This document shows, piece after piece, positions 12,393 to 24,617 of a stretch of DNA of 64,000 bases. Position 1 is the first letter of the stretch. Each line of letters opens with the position of its first letter. A model generated the notes under the pieces. That model did not search any database. It had not been told where the DNA came from and worked only from the letters and a program-made list of their open reading frames with translations. Origin of the DNA: Capniomyces stellatus (Eukaryota > Kickxellomycota > Harpellomycetes > Harpellales > Legeriomycetaceae); NCBI GenBank assembly GCA_001661515.1, contig LUVW01000007.1, forward strand, positions 268,478 through 332,477, written 5' to 3'. The position numbers were made by a program, and so were the translations under genes.

Positions 12393-13856
12393 ATGTTTTG
12401 CAAATCGGTTGTGAGTTTATCTATCCTATTCGGGTTAGTAAGCTCGCAAGAGATAAATTTTGATAAACCAAAGTCCTCAGTAGACTTAAAGCTAGATCCA
12501 CCATATCCTTTCGGCGAATATTACAAGAACTCGAAGGTTATCAACACATGCTCGGGCGACTGGGTGGTTACTGCCGAGGTGGGATCGCCTATCGATGATT
12601 TGTTTGTGATGTTGGGATACTCGGACGATTTTTATCCAAGAACAGAGGCTATTTTCGGTTTAATGAGCAACATGACCCAGCTGAAGTACGAAGTCGGCAA
12701 TAATTATAAAGACGATGTTTTAATATCCAACAAAAAATACATCAAGGAATTGGCAACAGTCAGTCCAGATACTTATAAATTTTATCTGTACTGGAAAAAA
12801 GATAGTATCTCCATTGGATACGACCTGCCAACCAAGGACTCAAGTACTCAGATCCTAGACTTCAAGAACAATGCAAACGGGAAGGTAAAACACATGTTTT
12901 TGTCTTCGTGGATTAAAGGGTTTGAAAACGTAAAGGTGAATCTATACTGTGATGAGTTTGGAGATAGAGAAAACAAGTCAACAACCACTAGTAAGCCTAT
13001 AAGCACTACCACGACCACCAGTAAGCCAACAACCACAAGTACAAGTACAACATCAACCACAGGTACAACATCAATCACAAGTACCACGACAACCACTAGT
13101 AAGCCAACAACCACAAGTGCAACAACATCCACAAGAAAGCCAATAAGAATCACTACCACCACATCAACCACAAGTACAAAAACAACCACAAGCAAGCCAA
13201 CAAGTGCAACAACCACAAATAAACTAACAAGTACTACCACCACGACCACGACCACCAATACGCCTAACGTCCACTGTTCATCAAGTGTTCCCAGCCTAGA
13301 TATAAGAAGAGGGTCAGGTAGAGGTTCGAATAAAGAATATAGCTGGAGCAATGCGATTGTACTGCAATGCAAGGAGGCTAACTTTGAAATTTCGTTTGAG
13401 GTTGAAAGAAGTTCGGATATATATTTTGCGATTAACTCAAGAAAGAGTTCAAGAGGAAGCTATTTTATTGAAGGGGTTATGGGTGTGTCGAGACGAAGGT
13501 GGTCATTGAGCAGCGGAAATAATTACAATAGAAAGTCGGTTAAGGCAGGAACTAGTCGCCGACCTGCTAAGGTTTTCATAAAGTCAGACGAAACCGGAAT
13601 CAACATTGGAATCAACAGCAAGTCGATACTATTTATCAGTCCAACAGACTATAACTACAGAAGATTTGTTAGGTATAGTAAACTATACATGGGCTTTGGA
13701 AGCGAGTTTGACAATACCAAGATATCAAACATAGTGATTAAATGCAATGGGTCAGACGCATGCAATTCAGTCACTGTCACACCGGATAAGAGGGCCAAGA
13801 GAGACGCACTTTGTCATACGGCGTTTGCAAAATATAAGTCTGCAAATAATCTATAA
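12393..13856 (+). CDS. Secreted Thr-rich (mucin-like) protein with two similar beta-rich domains
   Basis: A single exon of 487 codons. Residues 1-18 (MFCKSVVSLSILFGLVSS) form a signal peptide with a cleavage site before QE. Domain 1 (about 45-190) and domain 2 (about 290-455) flank a Thr/Ser/Lys/Pro linker (about 195-288, repeats of the TTTSKPTT kind) that is probably O-glycosylated. Both domains show the same pattern: acidic-residue or Ser/Asp turn plus hydrophobic strand (DDLFVMLGYS; SDIYFAINSR), a later aromatic strand (YKFYLYWKKDSISIGY; KVFIKSDETGINIGI), and a final strand ending in Cys (VKVNLYC; ISNIVIKC). This suggests a duplicated fold, possibly related to the Methyltransf_FA (farnesoic acid O-methyltransferase-like) lectin-type domain; that link is tentative. 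A dibasic KRAKRD near the C-terminus could be a Kex2 site. There is no GPI signal or membrane anchor. It may act at the cell surface or in host contact, which is an inference. Confidence 0.75.
   Translation: MFCKSVVSLSILFGLVSSQEINFDKPKSSVDLKLDPPYPFGEYYKNSKVINTCSGDWVVTAEVGSPIDDLFVMLGYSDDFYPRTEAIFGLMSNMTQLKYEVGNNYKDDVLISNKKYIKELATVSPDTYKFYLYWKKDSISIGYDLPTKDSSTQILDFKNNANGKVKHMFLSSWIKGFENVKVNLYCDEFGDRENKSTTTSKPISTTTTTSKPTTTSTSTTSTTGTTSITSTTTTTSKPTTTSATTSTRKPIRITTTTSTTSTKTTTSKPTSATTTNKLTSTTTTTTTTNTPNVHCSSSVPSLDIRRGSGRGSNKEYSWSNAIVLQCKEANFEISFEVERSSDIYFAINSRKSSRGSYFIEGVMGVSRRRWSLSSGNNYNRKSVKAGTSRRPAKVFIKSDETGINIGINSKSILFISPTDYNYRRFVRYSKLYMGFGSEFDNTKISNIVIKCNGSDACNSVTVTPDKRAKRDALCHTAFAKYKSANNL
12980..13262 (+). 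repeat. Imperfect ACC/ACA/AGT repeat coding the Thr-rich linker
   Basis: Degenerate trinucleotide repeats encode about 90 residues, mostly Thr with Ser, Lys and Pro (units like TTTTSKPTTTS). The bases are strongly skewed to A and C on the coding strand. Such tracts often vary in length between strains. Confidence 0.8.
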
Positions 13857-14300
13857 CTTTTCATGTAGTTTGTACGCTATGAGCATTTTTATACACGTTG
13901 ATACTTTTAAATAGTGTTAAATAGGTGTTTTCATTTTAGATCTTATTCCCCACCCCATTCATACGTTAAATATTTTTATTGCAATACGGACTTGTTTTTT
14001 TAAAGTAATAACATGTCTTCTTTCTTTACTTTTTGTCGCTGAAATAAATAGAAAACTTTATTTTTATTCACTCATGACCCAATGCGATAATCATATTTTT
14101 TATGATATACCAATGCGGTAATCTTTAAACCAAGCGATACCAGTTAGCTTTTATTTTTATTTTATTAATTTTTTGTGTGCATTTTGTTTAATAAATTATT
14201 AACATGTAACCAGCAACTAAAAAAAACTGAAAGGTGTAAATAAGGATTGGTTTAATGTAGCAAGTTGGTTGGGAGGCAAGTAACTAGGCTGTGATCAATG
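13857..14300. other. Convergent intergenic region
   Basis: AT-rich 3' flanks of two convergent genes. Nothing else is seen. Confidence 0.6.
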
Positions 14301-17300
14301 CTATTGATAGGAATACAACAGCGAGTTGATGAGTTCAGGTAGACCTGGGACAGTAGCCAGGTCAACAAATTGGTCAACAGAGTCGTCGCTAACGTTTAGC
14401 TTTCTTAGGATTTTTGATTTGATTTCGGGGGTGAGTAGATCGGGGCCAATAAACTCCAAAAAGTTGTAAATGCCAACATCAGAGCCCAGGCATTTGTAAA
14501 TGTAATTGTATGCTTTGGAGGTTTCTCGTTCGATTATGGGTTTTTGAGCAGAGCTTGACAGGAATTTTGCTTTGTCTTTGGATGATCTAGAGTTAGTTTT
14601 GGGGTAGGATTGAGAAATCAAATTGTTGCCTTGGCTGGATGAGAGCTTGGGCTTGAGAGCATGTTTCGACCCGGGTGTGGACATGGGTTTAGAATTGGAC
14701 TTGAAACTAGTTTTAGAATTGTATTTGTGTTTAGATTCGTGTTTAGGTTCATGTTTAGATTTGGGTTTAGATTTGGATTTAGATTTGGGTTTTGGGCTGC
14801 CATCGAGATTCATTCTTAGACTCGAAGAGGAACGGGTTTCAGATTTATTCAGGGGAATTTGTCCGGGGTTGGGAACAGGTGAGGCACTTTCATGGTCGGA
14901 GTTTATGTAGACAGTTTGTAGTTTAGGCAGTTTGTGATGCACTGGGCCATGTTTAGAATATTTGTGAGATTTGTTGCTGAGGGTTGGATTGGGATTGTTA
15001 ATGTAGCTGTGTTCGTCGTTGGAGCTAAGGATGGGTTTATTTGCAGAAAAATGGTGTGGGTGGTGGCTCAATCTTTGGGGGGTTTCGTGACTTAGATTTA
15101 TGGATTTGTGGGAGTACTCGGGGCTTGATTGAGTGATGTTTTGGTGTTTTTCAATGCCAAAGTAGTCGCTATCTGCGCTTTCAAACCGATTGATGATATT
15201 AGCATCAAGGCGATTTTCTCTTAGCGAGAGCTTTGACCGTGATATTGGGATAGGAATGGGGAATGACTTTGGGGTTTGGGAGGAGGCTGAGGTGACGGTT
15301 GAGTTGGGCAGTGAGTTTTGGCCAGAGCTTGGGTTGGAGGTTAGCGCAGAGTTTTTAAGGTGTGGGGTTATGTTGATGCTGTTGGAAGAGCCAGTATTGT
15401 TGGAGCAGATTATGGACTTGGGGCCGATGTAGTGGCCAAGAGCTTCATTGTCGGTTTGACCAGCCTGTTTTGTTGCGCGCCACGGTCTTTTATGGATTCT
15501 TTGCATAGACAGGTGTTCAACGTTTAAAGGTAGTTTGTATCCACAGCCATAGCCTTGATGGAACTCCTCACCTAGAGACGCTAGCTTGGAGCCAGCCTCG
15601 ATAGTGGCGCCATAAGTAGAGTCGAGATGCAGAATTTCGTCCAAATAGTAATAAACCCATATTCTGTGCTTGAAGTCAACATAGAAGAGGCATGGTAGCG
15701 TTGGACCTCCTATCACAGGCGAAAACGGAGCAGCGAGGAACGCACTTACAGTTTCTTGGAGTTTGAACTGGATAAACGAGCTGGCAGGAATCCGGACTGG
15801 CAGGAACTTGTTGTTTGTGTGGATAATCGTTTGGATGTGCTTCCCATCCCCATTCTCTGCATCCGGAACTTGGGCCAAATCAGCGGCCAAATAAGTGTTC
15901 CCAGCGCGCATAGCACTAGAATTAGAGCCCACATGGATATTGTAGCTTGTAGAACCAAATGCTTGACCAATATTTGCGCTGTTTGCGCTGGTGCTGGAGT
16001 TGTCCATTTTGCTGGAAGTTCCGTTCGCGTAGAGCTTGATATATCCTGTATCAGAAGGAGGCGGGGTTGTGGTTGGAGGGGCGTTGGGTAGGCTGGCTCC
16101 ACCTGCAAAGTTCATGGCTGCATCGTCAGTTCTGTTTATCATGGACATGTCGTTGAGTCTTGAGGCAGAAAGGGGCGACTTGAAAGCGCCACTGGCTTCA
16201 TTGAGCGACGAATTCTTGAATTTGGATTGGGACTGTTGTGGCAGGCGGGTTGGAACTGATGAGTCAAAGTTCAAGTGTTCAACTGCCAATGTCTTTAAAA
16301 GCGCAGCGTTTACAAAGTAAGTGGTTCCCCGCCACGTGCAAATGACCAAGTAGTCGGCCTCAGACAAAAGGGAGTATGCTTGGGGGGCTGGTTTGGGTTT
16401 GTTGTAGCTATGTGGCTTCGGCAGTGTTTCGTCAATGTTATTTGCTGGTTTGTGTCTGCGTGTGTTTCTGTAAGTTGTATTGCCTTCATGACCAAATCCA
16501 GGGAGATCGTCAGTGCGATGGTGGATGTCCTCCGCTGGTTTGGATGGGGATTTTGAGTCTAGACTCGCTTTGAACTTCCCTGTAGACTCGTTGCTGCGAT
16601 CGAGGGGTTTGAGGTGGTTAGAACTGATGTTGGAACCTGAACCCAGTATTGCGGACCTTGCTAGTCTTCTTCTGTAATTCAGAGGTTCGTTGTATTCGAT
16701 AGCAGAGTACAGAGGTCTTTTGTTGGGTGAGTGCCCCGGTTCGCTTAACAAACAGTCGTTGGATGTGGGGATGTTGACGCACCAAACACCCATAATTGGG
16801 TCAAGAACATTTAGATCCACCATGCATAGAAAGTTTTCGTTGGAGTCGTAGCAAGTAAGCATCCCGTCCATAGTCAAAAGCGCTATCCAGGGCGTAAACA
16901 TGCTTTTGGGGTCTGTCTCCTCTCCCAACTTTATCCCATCATCGCGCATATTAACATCGAGTTCTGGCTTGTCGACTGGGCTATTTGATATCAGACCTAT
17001 AGGCCTCATGGGAAGCCCACTCCACACATTACCAATTGAATACGACTGCACATCAGCCTCCATAATCAGATCGATCGGAATAACTTTTTTTCGGTAAAAC
17101 AAACTGTCAGCATTGCCTACACTCTCGTGAACTCCCAACCCCTGCTTGAGTTCAGAGTTGCCTTTGCTGGACTGGAGGCCTGAATGAGCGCTGCCTGTAT
17201 ATGATCTGGCCTTGCTCCCAACTGAGCTTAGCTTTGTGGCCGCGCGATGTTTTGGCTGGCTTCCCGTCTCTAGCCTTTTAGAGAAGGTGTGCGTTCTCAG

Positions 17301-20300
17301 GCTCTCTTCACCCGCCTCAAGCCGGGCTAGTGTCTGAGACACCGAGTGGTTTGAGCTGTGCTGGATACTTTCATTTGGCCGGCTAGTTATCTCGCTGGGT
17401 GTTTCTTTGAGGTTAGCAGGGCTGTACTTTGTGTTTTTGCGGCCAGTTGTGCTATTTGAGGTGTTTAGTTCACTGTTCAAAACACCACTCATGCCTGCAG
17501 CATCACTGCTATAAACAGTGTTGGCGTTGTGCTCCAGTGTGGCTTTTAGCGAAGAAATGACGTCTAGGCTTTGCGCTACTGGGTGCACGGAATCAACAGG
17601 CACGGTTTCCAACTTGCTGGTTGTGGAGATGTCGCTTTGGTTTGTTGGTTGAGATTTAAGAACTGCAATGTCTCCAAGGTCCTTTTTGGCACCGCTGTTT
17701 GTCTTCAGGTCAGAATTTTCCTTGTGAAAAGCAGGAATTTGGTGTCTATCAGTTAGCTGAAATGACAAGGGGTACAGCCTGTCTTGTGTAGTGCTAATGC
17801 GTCTATATAGACCAGCGTTGCTTCCGTATTTGATCGCCTTGTTTGTGGCTATAGTTTGTTGGTTGGAGGAGTTGTTTGGGAATGACACAGATTCAGCTGC
17901 TTTAGACTTTTCTGCAGCTATCATAGATCCGATATCTGCAACTGCGTTTTCCAATGAAATTCCTGTATCCGCAACACTTTTCAAGTTGGTAAACCCATTT
18001 TTGGCCAGACTGTCGTCAACTTCAAGCCCACTGGCCGGAAACTTCGAAATCGTATGTGGGTTTATTTTTGGCGAGATTCTGCTGTAGCTACTGTTTTTTG
18101 GCGTGTTGGCGTTTATCTCCACGGTTGTACGGATTGGCTGCTCTGACGAATGTCGATTGTGAGGCAACTCCAAGTCTGCTAGGTTTCCATACTCTTTTGT
18201 GTCAATGTAGCCTGCGTAACTCGCGTTTGTTTTGGAATGGGACGGTTCAGCTGTGGAGCTCCTACCTTCCTTGGTTTTGTTGTTGACAGAAACGGTGGTG
18301 CTACTGTTGGTATTCCCAGTTCTACTTCCACCAAGAGTGCCGCTGCTGTTGATTATACGCTCAGCGGAAATATTACCAGTCTTTGTCAAGTACGTAAGCG
18401 ATGCATCGCTGAGCTTTCGGTTGATGTTGAATCCATCGCCACGTATAGTGGTTTCAATCAAAGAGCTTGGTCGGTTGCCTTTCATTATACTAGGTATACT
18501 CATCAGCGCACCGGCTGAGCTGGGAACACTAGGTCTCGTGCTGGAAAGATGAGTAAATCTAGGTTCAAATGTCAGCTTCATATTGTTATTGTCTTTGTAG
18601 AGATTTCTGTCCTTTTTACTAGCATTGTTGCTTTCACCGGCATTGATGGTGTTGGTGGCATTGCTGTCGCTGTTGCTGATGCTGATGCTAATATTCGCGT
18701 GCTCGCTATAGCCTTTGCTGTCTCTGTTGTGCAGTCCAGTATTGACGCTGCCTATGTTGCTGCTCCCATCCAACTGCCCAAACTGAAAGTCGCCTGACCC
18801 CTCAACAGGGTAAAGCGAAAGAGTTGGACAATCGACTTTTTCCATCATCATACCCCCACTTCTAATAGGAACAAACTGGCCGCCAGGCTTAGAAACAATC
18901 AAATACGTTTGTCTAGCCTGTCTTCCCTGGCTTTCTCCAGCATGACCGTTGATGTGTGAATTAGCATTGGTTTGGTGTTTCTGAAACGATGTGTTTGAAA
19001 TGTCTTTTAAAGTGTAAAATCCTGACTTTAGTTTGTTTGACTTGGGTGTTTTAGGCACAAATGTGCTTGAAAACGCTGATGTCAGCGACAAACTGCCTAT
19101 AAAGTTGTTCATAAACCATACCTTCTCGCATCGGATTGAAACCTCACTGGGCGACCAGCTTGGGCTTTTTTTGCTCCTTCTATAATATTTCTTTGCGGTG
19201 TTCCCCATGCCATCACGTTTTGGCTCACCCAGATTCTTTTTGCTGTAGCCATGGTGTTTGTTGCTCCGTGATTTGCCATAGCTAGATTGGATGCGTACAC
19301 TGTCTTGGTTTGGCCTTGGTTTGCGCAAGCTGCTCCGGTTTATCTGCTGCGAATCTTCTGCGCTCTCAGATCCCGAGTACCCGCTTTGTCTTGTATCCGC
19401 ATCCAGTATTGAGCCACTGGGATTTCTCTTTTCGCTTTTGCCAGCATTCACGTGTTTGCTCCAATTTCCTTTGCTATGTTCATGGCTGTGTATATATACA
19501 CTTTTTTGTGTGTCTGCTCGGCCATTCCGCTTCGGATTTATCTTCTTGCCAGCCGCATCCCCAAGACCACCTTCTGGGCCTGAGTCTGTATCCAAACTAT
19601 AGCTTGTTTTACCCCCGCTAAAGTCATGTACACTCGGGAAATCTGCCTGAACATACACAGGTGTTGTTTGTGTAAAGCTACCTCTGCTCATACCAACGCC
19701 ACTGCTCAGTGGCAGCAGCATATCTGTGTCTTTGCGATGCTCGACACGGTCTACATCCAGTCCGCCTTCAGTGTCAGACCGGCCTTTTTTAAGCAAGTCG
19801 TCAATAAACCCACTTTTTTTGTCAAGTTTCAAGACTCTGCTTTCAAACCCCACATCAATTCCGCTGAACTGGCTTGGCTGTCTTCCGTGTGTTTTCCTTG
19901 CAATATCCTCATCAGAATTTCCGCTGTTGGTATCTGGCTTTATAGCATATCTATCTCCGCCTCTCCCATAGTAAGATCCAGCTATTTCCTCGCCATTCAC
20001 ACCAGTGCTGTTCTCGTTCTGGGTTGGCCTAGCTGAGTCTTGTAAATCTGGAAACTTGTTCTTTGAACTGTCCACAAATTGAGACATCCCAGACGTTGGA
20101 AAAAACCCGCTCAGCTTGCCCTCCTTGTTCACCACGGCAACAGCCGACAGTCCAACCCCTGGCTGTGAATCTTCGTTACCACTATGGACACTCAGCTGGT
20201 TGCTGTTCGTGTATCTATGTCCTTGTCGAGCCACTGCTTTTGGCTTAATCATCGTGTTTGAACTAGATCTCGTTAGCGTCTTTGTATAATCATTCCGGTC

Positions 20301-23007
20301 TGAACCCACCTCAAAGGCTTCTGGCCTCTCTGCCAAATCATCAATTTTCTGTCCCTCAGCAGGGAAATTAATCGCACTCTGATGGCCACCAACAATTCTG
20401 TAGTTAACGGCTGCATGTTCCTCAAGCCCTGTGTTGCAGTCCTTGGCACTGCTGGTGCTCAGCTGCCTGGAATGTGTTTTGCTATTGTTGCGGCTGTTTG
20501 CTAGCGATGCTGGTGCTGTGGCCACCCATCTAAACAACCCGGTGTTTCCCAAAGCACTCCACACGTCAGCACCAAACCGACTTTTAATTCTTTTATTGTG
20601 GTTCTTTGCATACTCTTCACCAATCAACCCTTCCTCGCCTTTATACTTTCCAAAATCCTCCAGTAGCCGCGAAAAGTCGTGTATGGTCCGGTTGCCTATC
20701 ATCCTGGCCCCAGCGTTGGATGCTTCGTCATTTTGTGAGTTTGCATATCCCAATTCCAGCCCCGTCATAACATCGCCTTTACCGCCATCGTGTAGCCTCA
20801 TTCCCGTGTGGTAACCGGGCCCAATCGAGCTAAACCCCGTTCTTTCTGTATGGACATTGAAGTTGTAGCTTTCGTGCAAAGGTGCAACCCGGTAGGCACT
20901 CTTGGTATTTTTAATGCTACCTGTTAGCCTTGTGACCCCCACTTCGATTGGCTCAGTGGTGCTTCCATAGCCACAGGCACTCAAAGCACTGGTTTCCGGG
21001 TACAAATGTTTTCTTGTTTTTGGGTTGTAATATTTGCCATCTGTATACCGATAATCCATTGAAACTGCTCGCTTTTTTATCGGATTAGTGGCATTGGTGC
21101 CCATTGTTTTGGCACTTGACGGATCCAATCTGGTGCTTGAACAAAAACCGCTTTTGCTTCTTTCTATTCTCGCCGTGCCCGAGTTCCCAGTGTCCCAATG
21201 CTTGTCTTTTGTCTCTGTTATCCCACACCCCGAGCTTTCCTCCACCCCCTGTTCCACTGCTTTGCCACTAAGCGTCAAAACATTGTTCCCCAAGTTCATA
21301 GCTTCGGTGTCCTCTTTATATGATCCAGGCGTGATTTTCAAAACAGTCACTTCGGTTTCAGAGTTCAACGCTTTGCCACTGCCCAAGTCAATATCTCTTT
21401 TAATATCACTTGGTCCTCCAAGTTTATACTCTTTAAGCTGCCTTTTCTCCATCTCGGATCCCTTAGGCCCTTTGATATCATCCTGTGTCTTGCTAACATT
21501 GCTTTTTGCTAGACCCATTTTAATCAATTCACCTTTCCCCCCCGACTCAAGCAAATACACATACACGAATCCATCAGACGTGCTTAAAATCAAATTGTTC
21601 ACCCCTGCATTATTGAAATCCCCTATAATCGCATTTTCTACATTCATCGGGATTTCCAGCGTAATGTTGGGCCTGTCTAGCATTAACGGTGACCACGAAA
21701 GACCTTTATCTTCGCCTGTATCCTCATGTGTATCAATATCGCCTCTTGGTGAATCATTTCTATATGGTAACTTTCTATCGTCTTTTGCCCCTTCCGGTGC
21801 TTTGCTGACTCCGGTGTTGTCGCTTTCTGCATAATTAAAATTGCCCCCCAGCTCCATTTTATTTAAACTGTCAACATAATTCATATCTATCTGCGATTGA
21901 AATCCTGCTCTATCATCTTTACGATCCCCATCCTTTGCAAAGCTGTATTTTTTATTTTTATCCTTGCCTACTTGCTCTTTATCCTGTAAACTCTCTCGCC
22001 CATCCCCATGCACTCCGTCTAGCTCAAAATCGCTCAGCTCAACAATTGGGTTGTGGCTATAGCTGTCACTTGCTCTCCTCCCAAACGACTTCTTTTTTAT
22101 TGCATCAGCCAGATAATCATCCTGATATCCACTTACCCGTATTTCATGAGCTTTGCCTCCTTTACCTCCTTCCTTTGTCTTGCTTCCATTCATATTTCTC
22201 CTACTGCTTTTTCGCTGCTCTGCCAGAATTATGTTTGGCTTGAATGGATACTCAAACAAGTGCAGCTTACCTTCGCCATTAACCACAACTATAACCGACT
22301 TTCCCTTATTTAACACATCACCAATCGCTATAGCCGTAATGGTACCCAACCTACGCGCCATTGCCCACGGTAACCTTGCCTCTCTTTCTTCCTTTAGCGC
22401 GTCTCTCCATGTACATGTGCTCTTTTTGCCCTTGGTACTGCCCTTGACCCCATTTACCCCTTCGCCATTGATGGCATAAAACAATGCATCGCCACGCTCA
22501 GTGTCCTGGGCCTCACTGTCATACACAAATCCTGTTTCTTTCGGAAAGTTCTCTAACTCTACGTCAGCCCAATAATCCTCCTCAAAGTTTACCTGCTCCT
22601 TTGCCTCGCCCCAACGCCCATTTCCGCCCTTTCCTTTAAAAATCGCCATATCCCCAGAAGTGTTCCCTATAACAAATTCGTAACACTAAACACATAATCC
22701 CAAGTCGTTGTTTTTTTTTAGCTTTTAAACCTGAATTATTTTACAATTAAACTCACTGTGTTTATGTAGCTCATTATCAACATTACCACCATATATCGCC
22801 CTTCACTAGTACTCCCTGCACTTGATGGATGCGTGTCAGGGAAAAGTAACAAGTAATTTATAAAAATAAAAAACATTTGAATTTACAAACAAATACAAAG
22901 TAAAAACTTACTCCATCATTGTCAATGTCTCCGGTAGCCAATGCTCTTGGGAGAATATTCCCAATAAAAGACCATTGCAAACGCGACGTAAGCTGGATTA
23001 TTCTCAT
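14301..23007 (-). CDS. Giant ITFG2-like FG-GAP/beta-propeller protein
   Basis: Two exons: 23007-22912 (32 codons, starts MRIIQLTSRLQW) and 22685-14301, joined in phase 0 over an intron with GTAAGT donor and TTTAG acceptor; 2826 residues in all. Human ITFG2, a subunit of the KICSTOR complex that recruits GATOR1 to lysosomes, has about 447. The ITFG2 repeats appear in order, separated by large inserts: ILPRALATGDIDNDG plus EFVIGNTSGDMAIFKG (about 19-50); GTITAIAIGDVLNKGKSV (about 145); AIIGDFNNAGVNNLIL (about 390); YLIVSKPGGQF (about 1295); WIALLTMDGMLTCYD (about 1964); LVICTWRGTTYFVN (about 2145); PCLFYVDFKHRIWVYYYL (about 2367). The inserts are Ser/Asn/Gly/Lys-rich and look disordered; a basic KS/KP-rich tract (about 2620-2700) precedes a short helical C-terminus. 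The frame stays open for 8.4 kb, so it is under coding constraint. Homology is firm from the ordered motif series; the signalling role here is inferred. Confidence 0.85.
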
Positions 23008-24617
23008 TTCGTTTTCGCTTTACTATTTTCCGCTTCTATCCTTTCCTTTCCTTTACTCTCTCTCTCACACACTCACTCTCTATACGCTCTTTATCAAAAA
23101 AAAAAACAGACTAAACAAGTACAAACAAGTACAGCAAGTGCTGTTATAAAGCTAAGTTTATTGCACCGAGTCTATAAATCGTTTTGTTGGTGTTTCTCAA
23201 TTACATGTGCATCAAACCTTTACAAGCCAATCCTTAAATATGGTCCTTTCACTTCGATTATCTTGTATTATCGTTTGAAGCGCGAAGAAAATGTTTTTCT
23301 GTTCTAGTTGTCCCCAAAAATGTGGTTGAATTATTATTTTAATCGTTAAATGCGTAAATTCAATGGTAAAATTCGTTATTTTACACACCTTTAAACCCAT
23401 TTTCGCATTTTATCCTGCTTCCTAGGCCAATAAACTTCATTGATTTGCTTTGCCTTTAAACTAATTAACTCTTTACTAATTCCCACAATTACTGTTTCAT
23501 AAACCGAACTGAAGTAAAATAAAAATAAAAAAGTTAACAGCGACTAACCTGGTTGATTCTATAAAACACTGGAAATGTAGATCCAAGCAAGTCCAAAGTA
23601 TTAGCTGGATCACCCTTCTAACTCTGATACCCTTCTATTCTTGATACTCTAAGATTTTGGCATTTTATTCTTTGCTCGCATGTTGACCTAATGAACAATT
23701 ATATGGTAGCTGATTGTGGAAAAACTACCCAATGCAGCATGATATAATTGCTCCATCCAGTGCATAAACTGGTGCTATTACATGCATGAGATAAAATGGC
23801 AATCAACACTGTATTTTCCTATCTGGTTGCTAGCAGGAAATACCATTGGTCGTTATACAAGAGGCTCGTACTGCTTTTTTTCCTGATCCCTTTAGTTTGG
23901 TAGCACGAATCATAGTACTTTACTACATCTCACCTTGGCAACAGCTTCCGTTTATACTTTTGTTGCTACTACAGAGACAAGCGTGTGTTTATTGCTTGTG
24001 GATATGTAGCCCAGTAAACCAATAAACACATCTAGTGGATTGCTAGATTCCACAAAGTCGTTTCTAGCCAATAGCATAACTAAATTGCCTGTTGGGTTTT
24101 GTTAACTAAACCAACATTTGTTATTATTATTATTATTATTTTTTTTTTTTTTTGAAAAAGAGCAAAATAAAACAAAACAACAGGGTAAAACATTCCATTT
24201 TGTTTAGTTACCAAGGAAGAACAATTATGAATCTTTAAATTCAAGCAAATAAATGAGTGGGAACTTTGTTAAATCAACTAAATATAGTCCAAGTCTTGGA
24301 AAAGGTTAGTTGAAAAACAAAATTGGTTAGTTCGAGACATAGATACAAAAAAGGTGAAGATAAAACAGCAGTTTCCCTTGTTCAGATTAAGATTGAAAAG
24401 ACTATAAAGGCACACGTATTCCAAGATTGCTATTATTTAAACTATAGTCAATCTCGCATATTCGTTAACGGTAGCAAGACATTCTCAATATACTAATACT
24501 AAACAAATTGGTTCTTTCGATTGCACTAATAGCAAATTTTTTCTTAATCTTTTCTACTTTATAACTTTGCACACATCAGCACATCAGCACATCAGTTTAA
24601 AAACAAGCGAACAGAAA
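23008..24617. other. Divergent intergenic region (ITFG2-like / ORM)
   Basis: 1.6 kb between two divergently transcribed starts. It contains a pyrimidine-rich CTCTCTCACACACTC tract (about 23055-23085), an A-run near 23096-23108, and a TTATTATTATTATT plus T-run tract near 24120-24153. No coding region is supported. Confidence 0.55.

Noticed and set aside
14623..22479. Many antisense open frames across the ITFG2-like gene
   Set aside because: They are shadows of the low-complexity coding strand and show no family features of their own.
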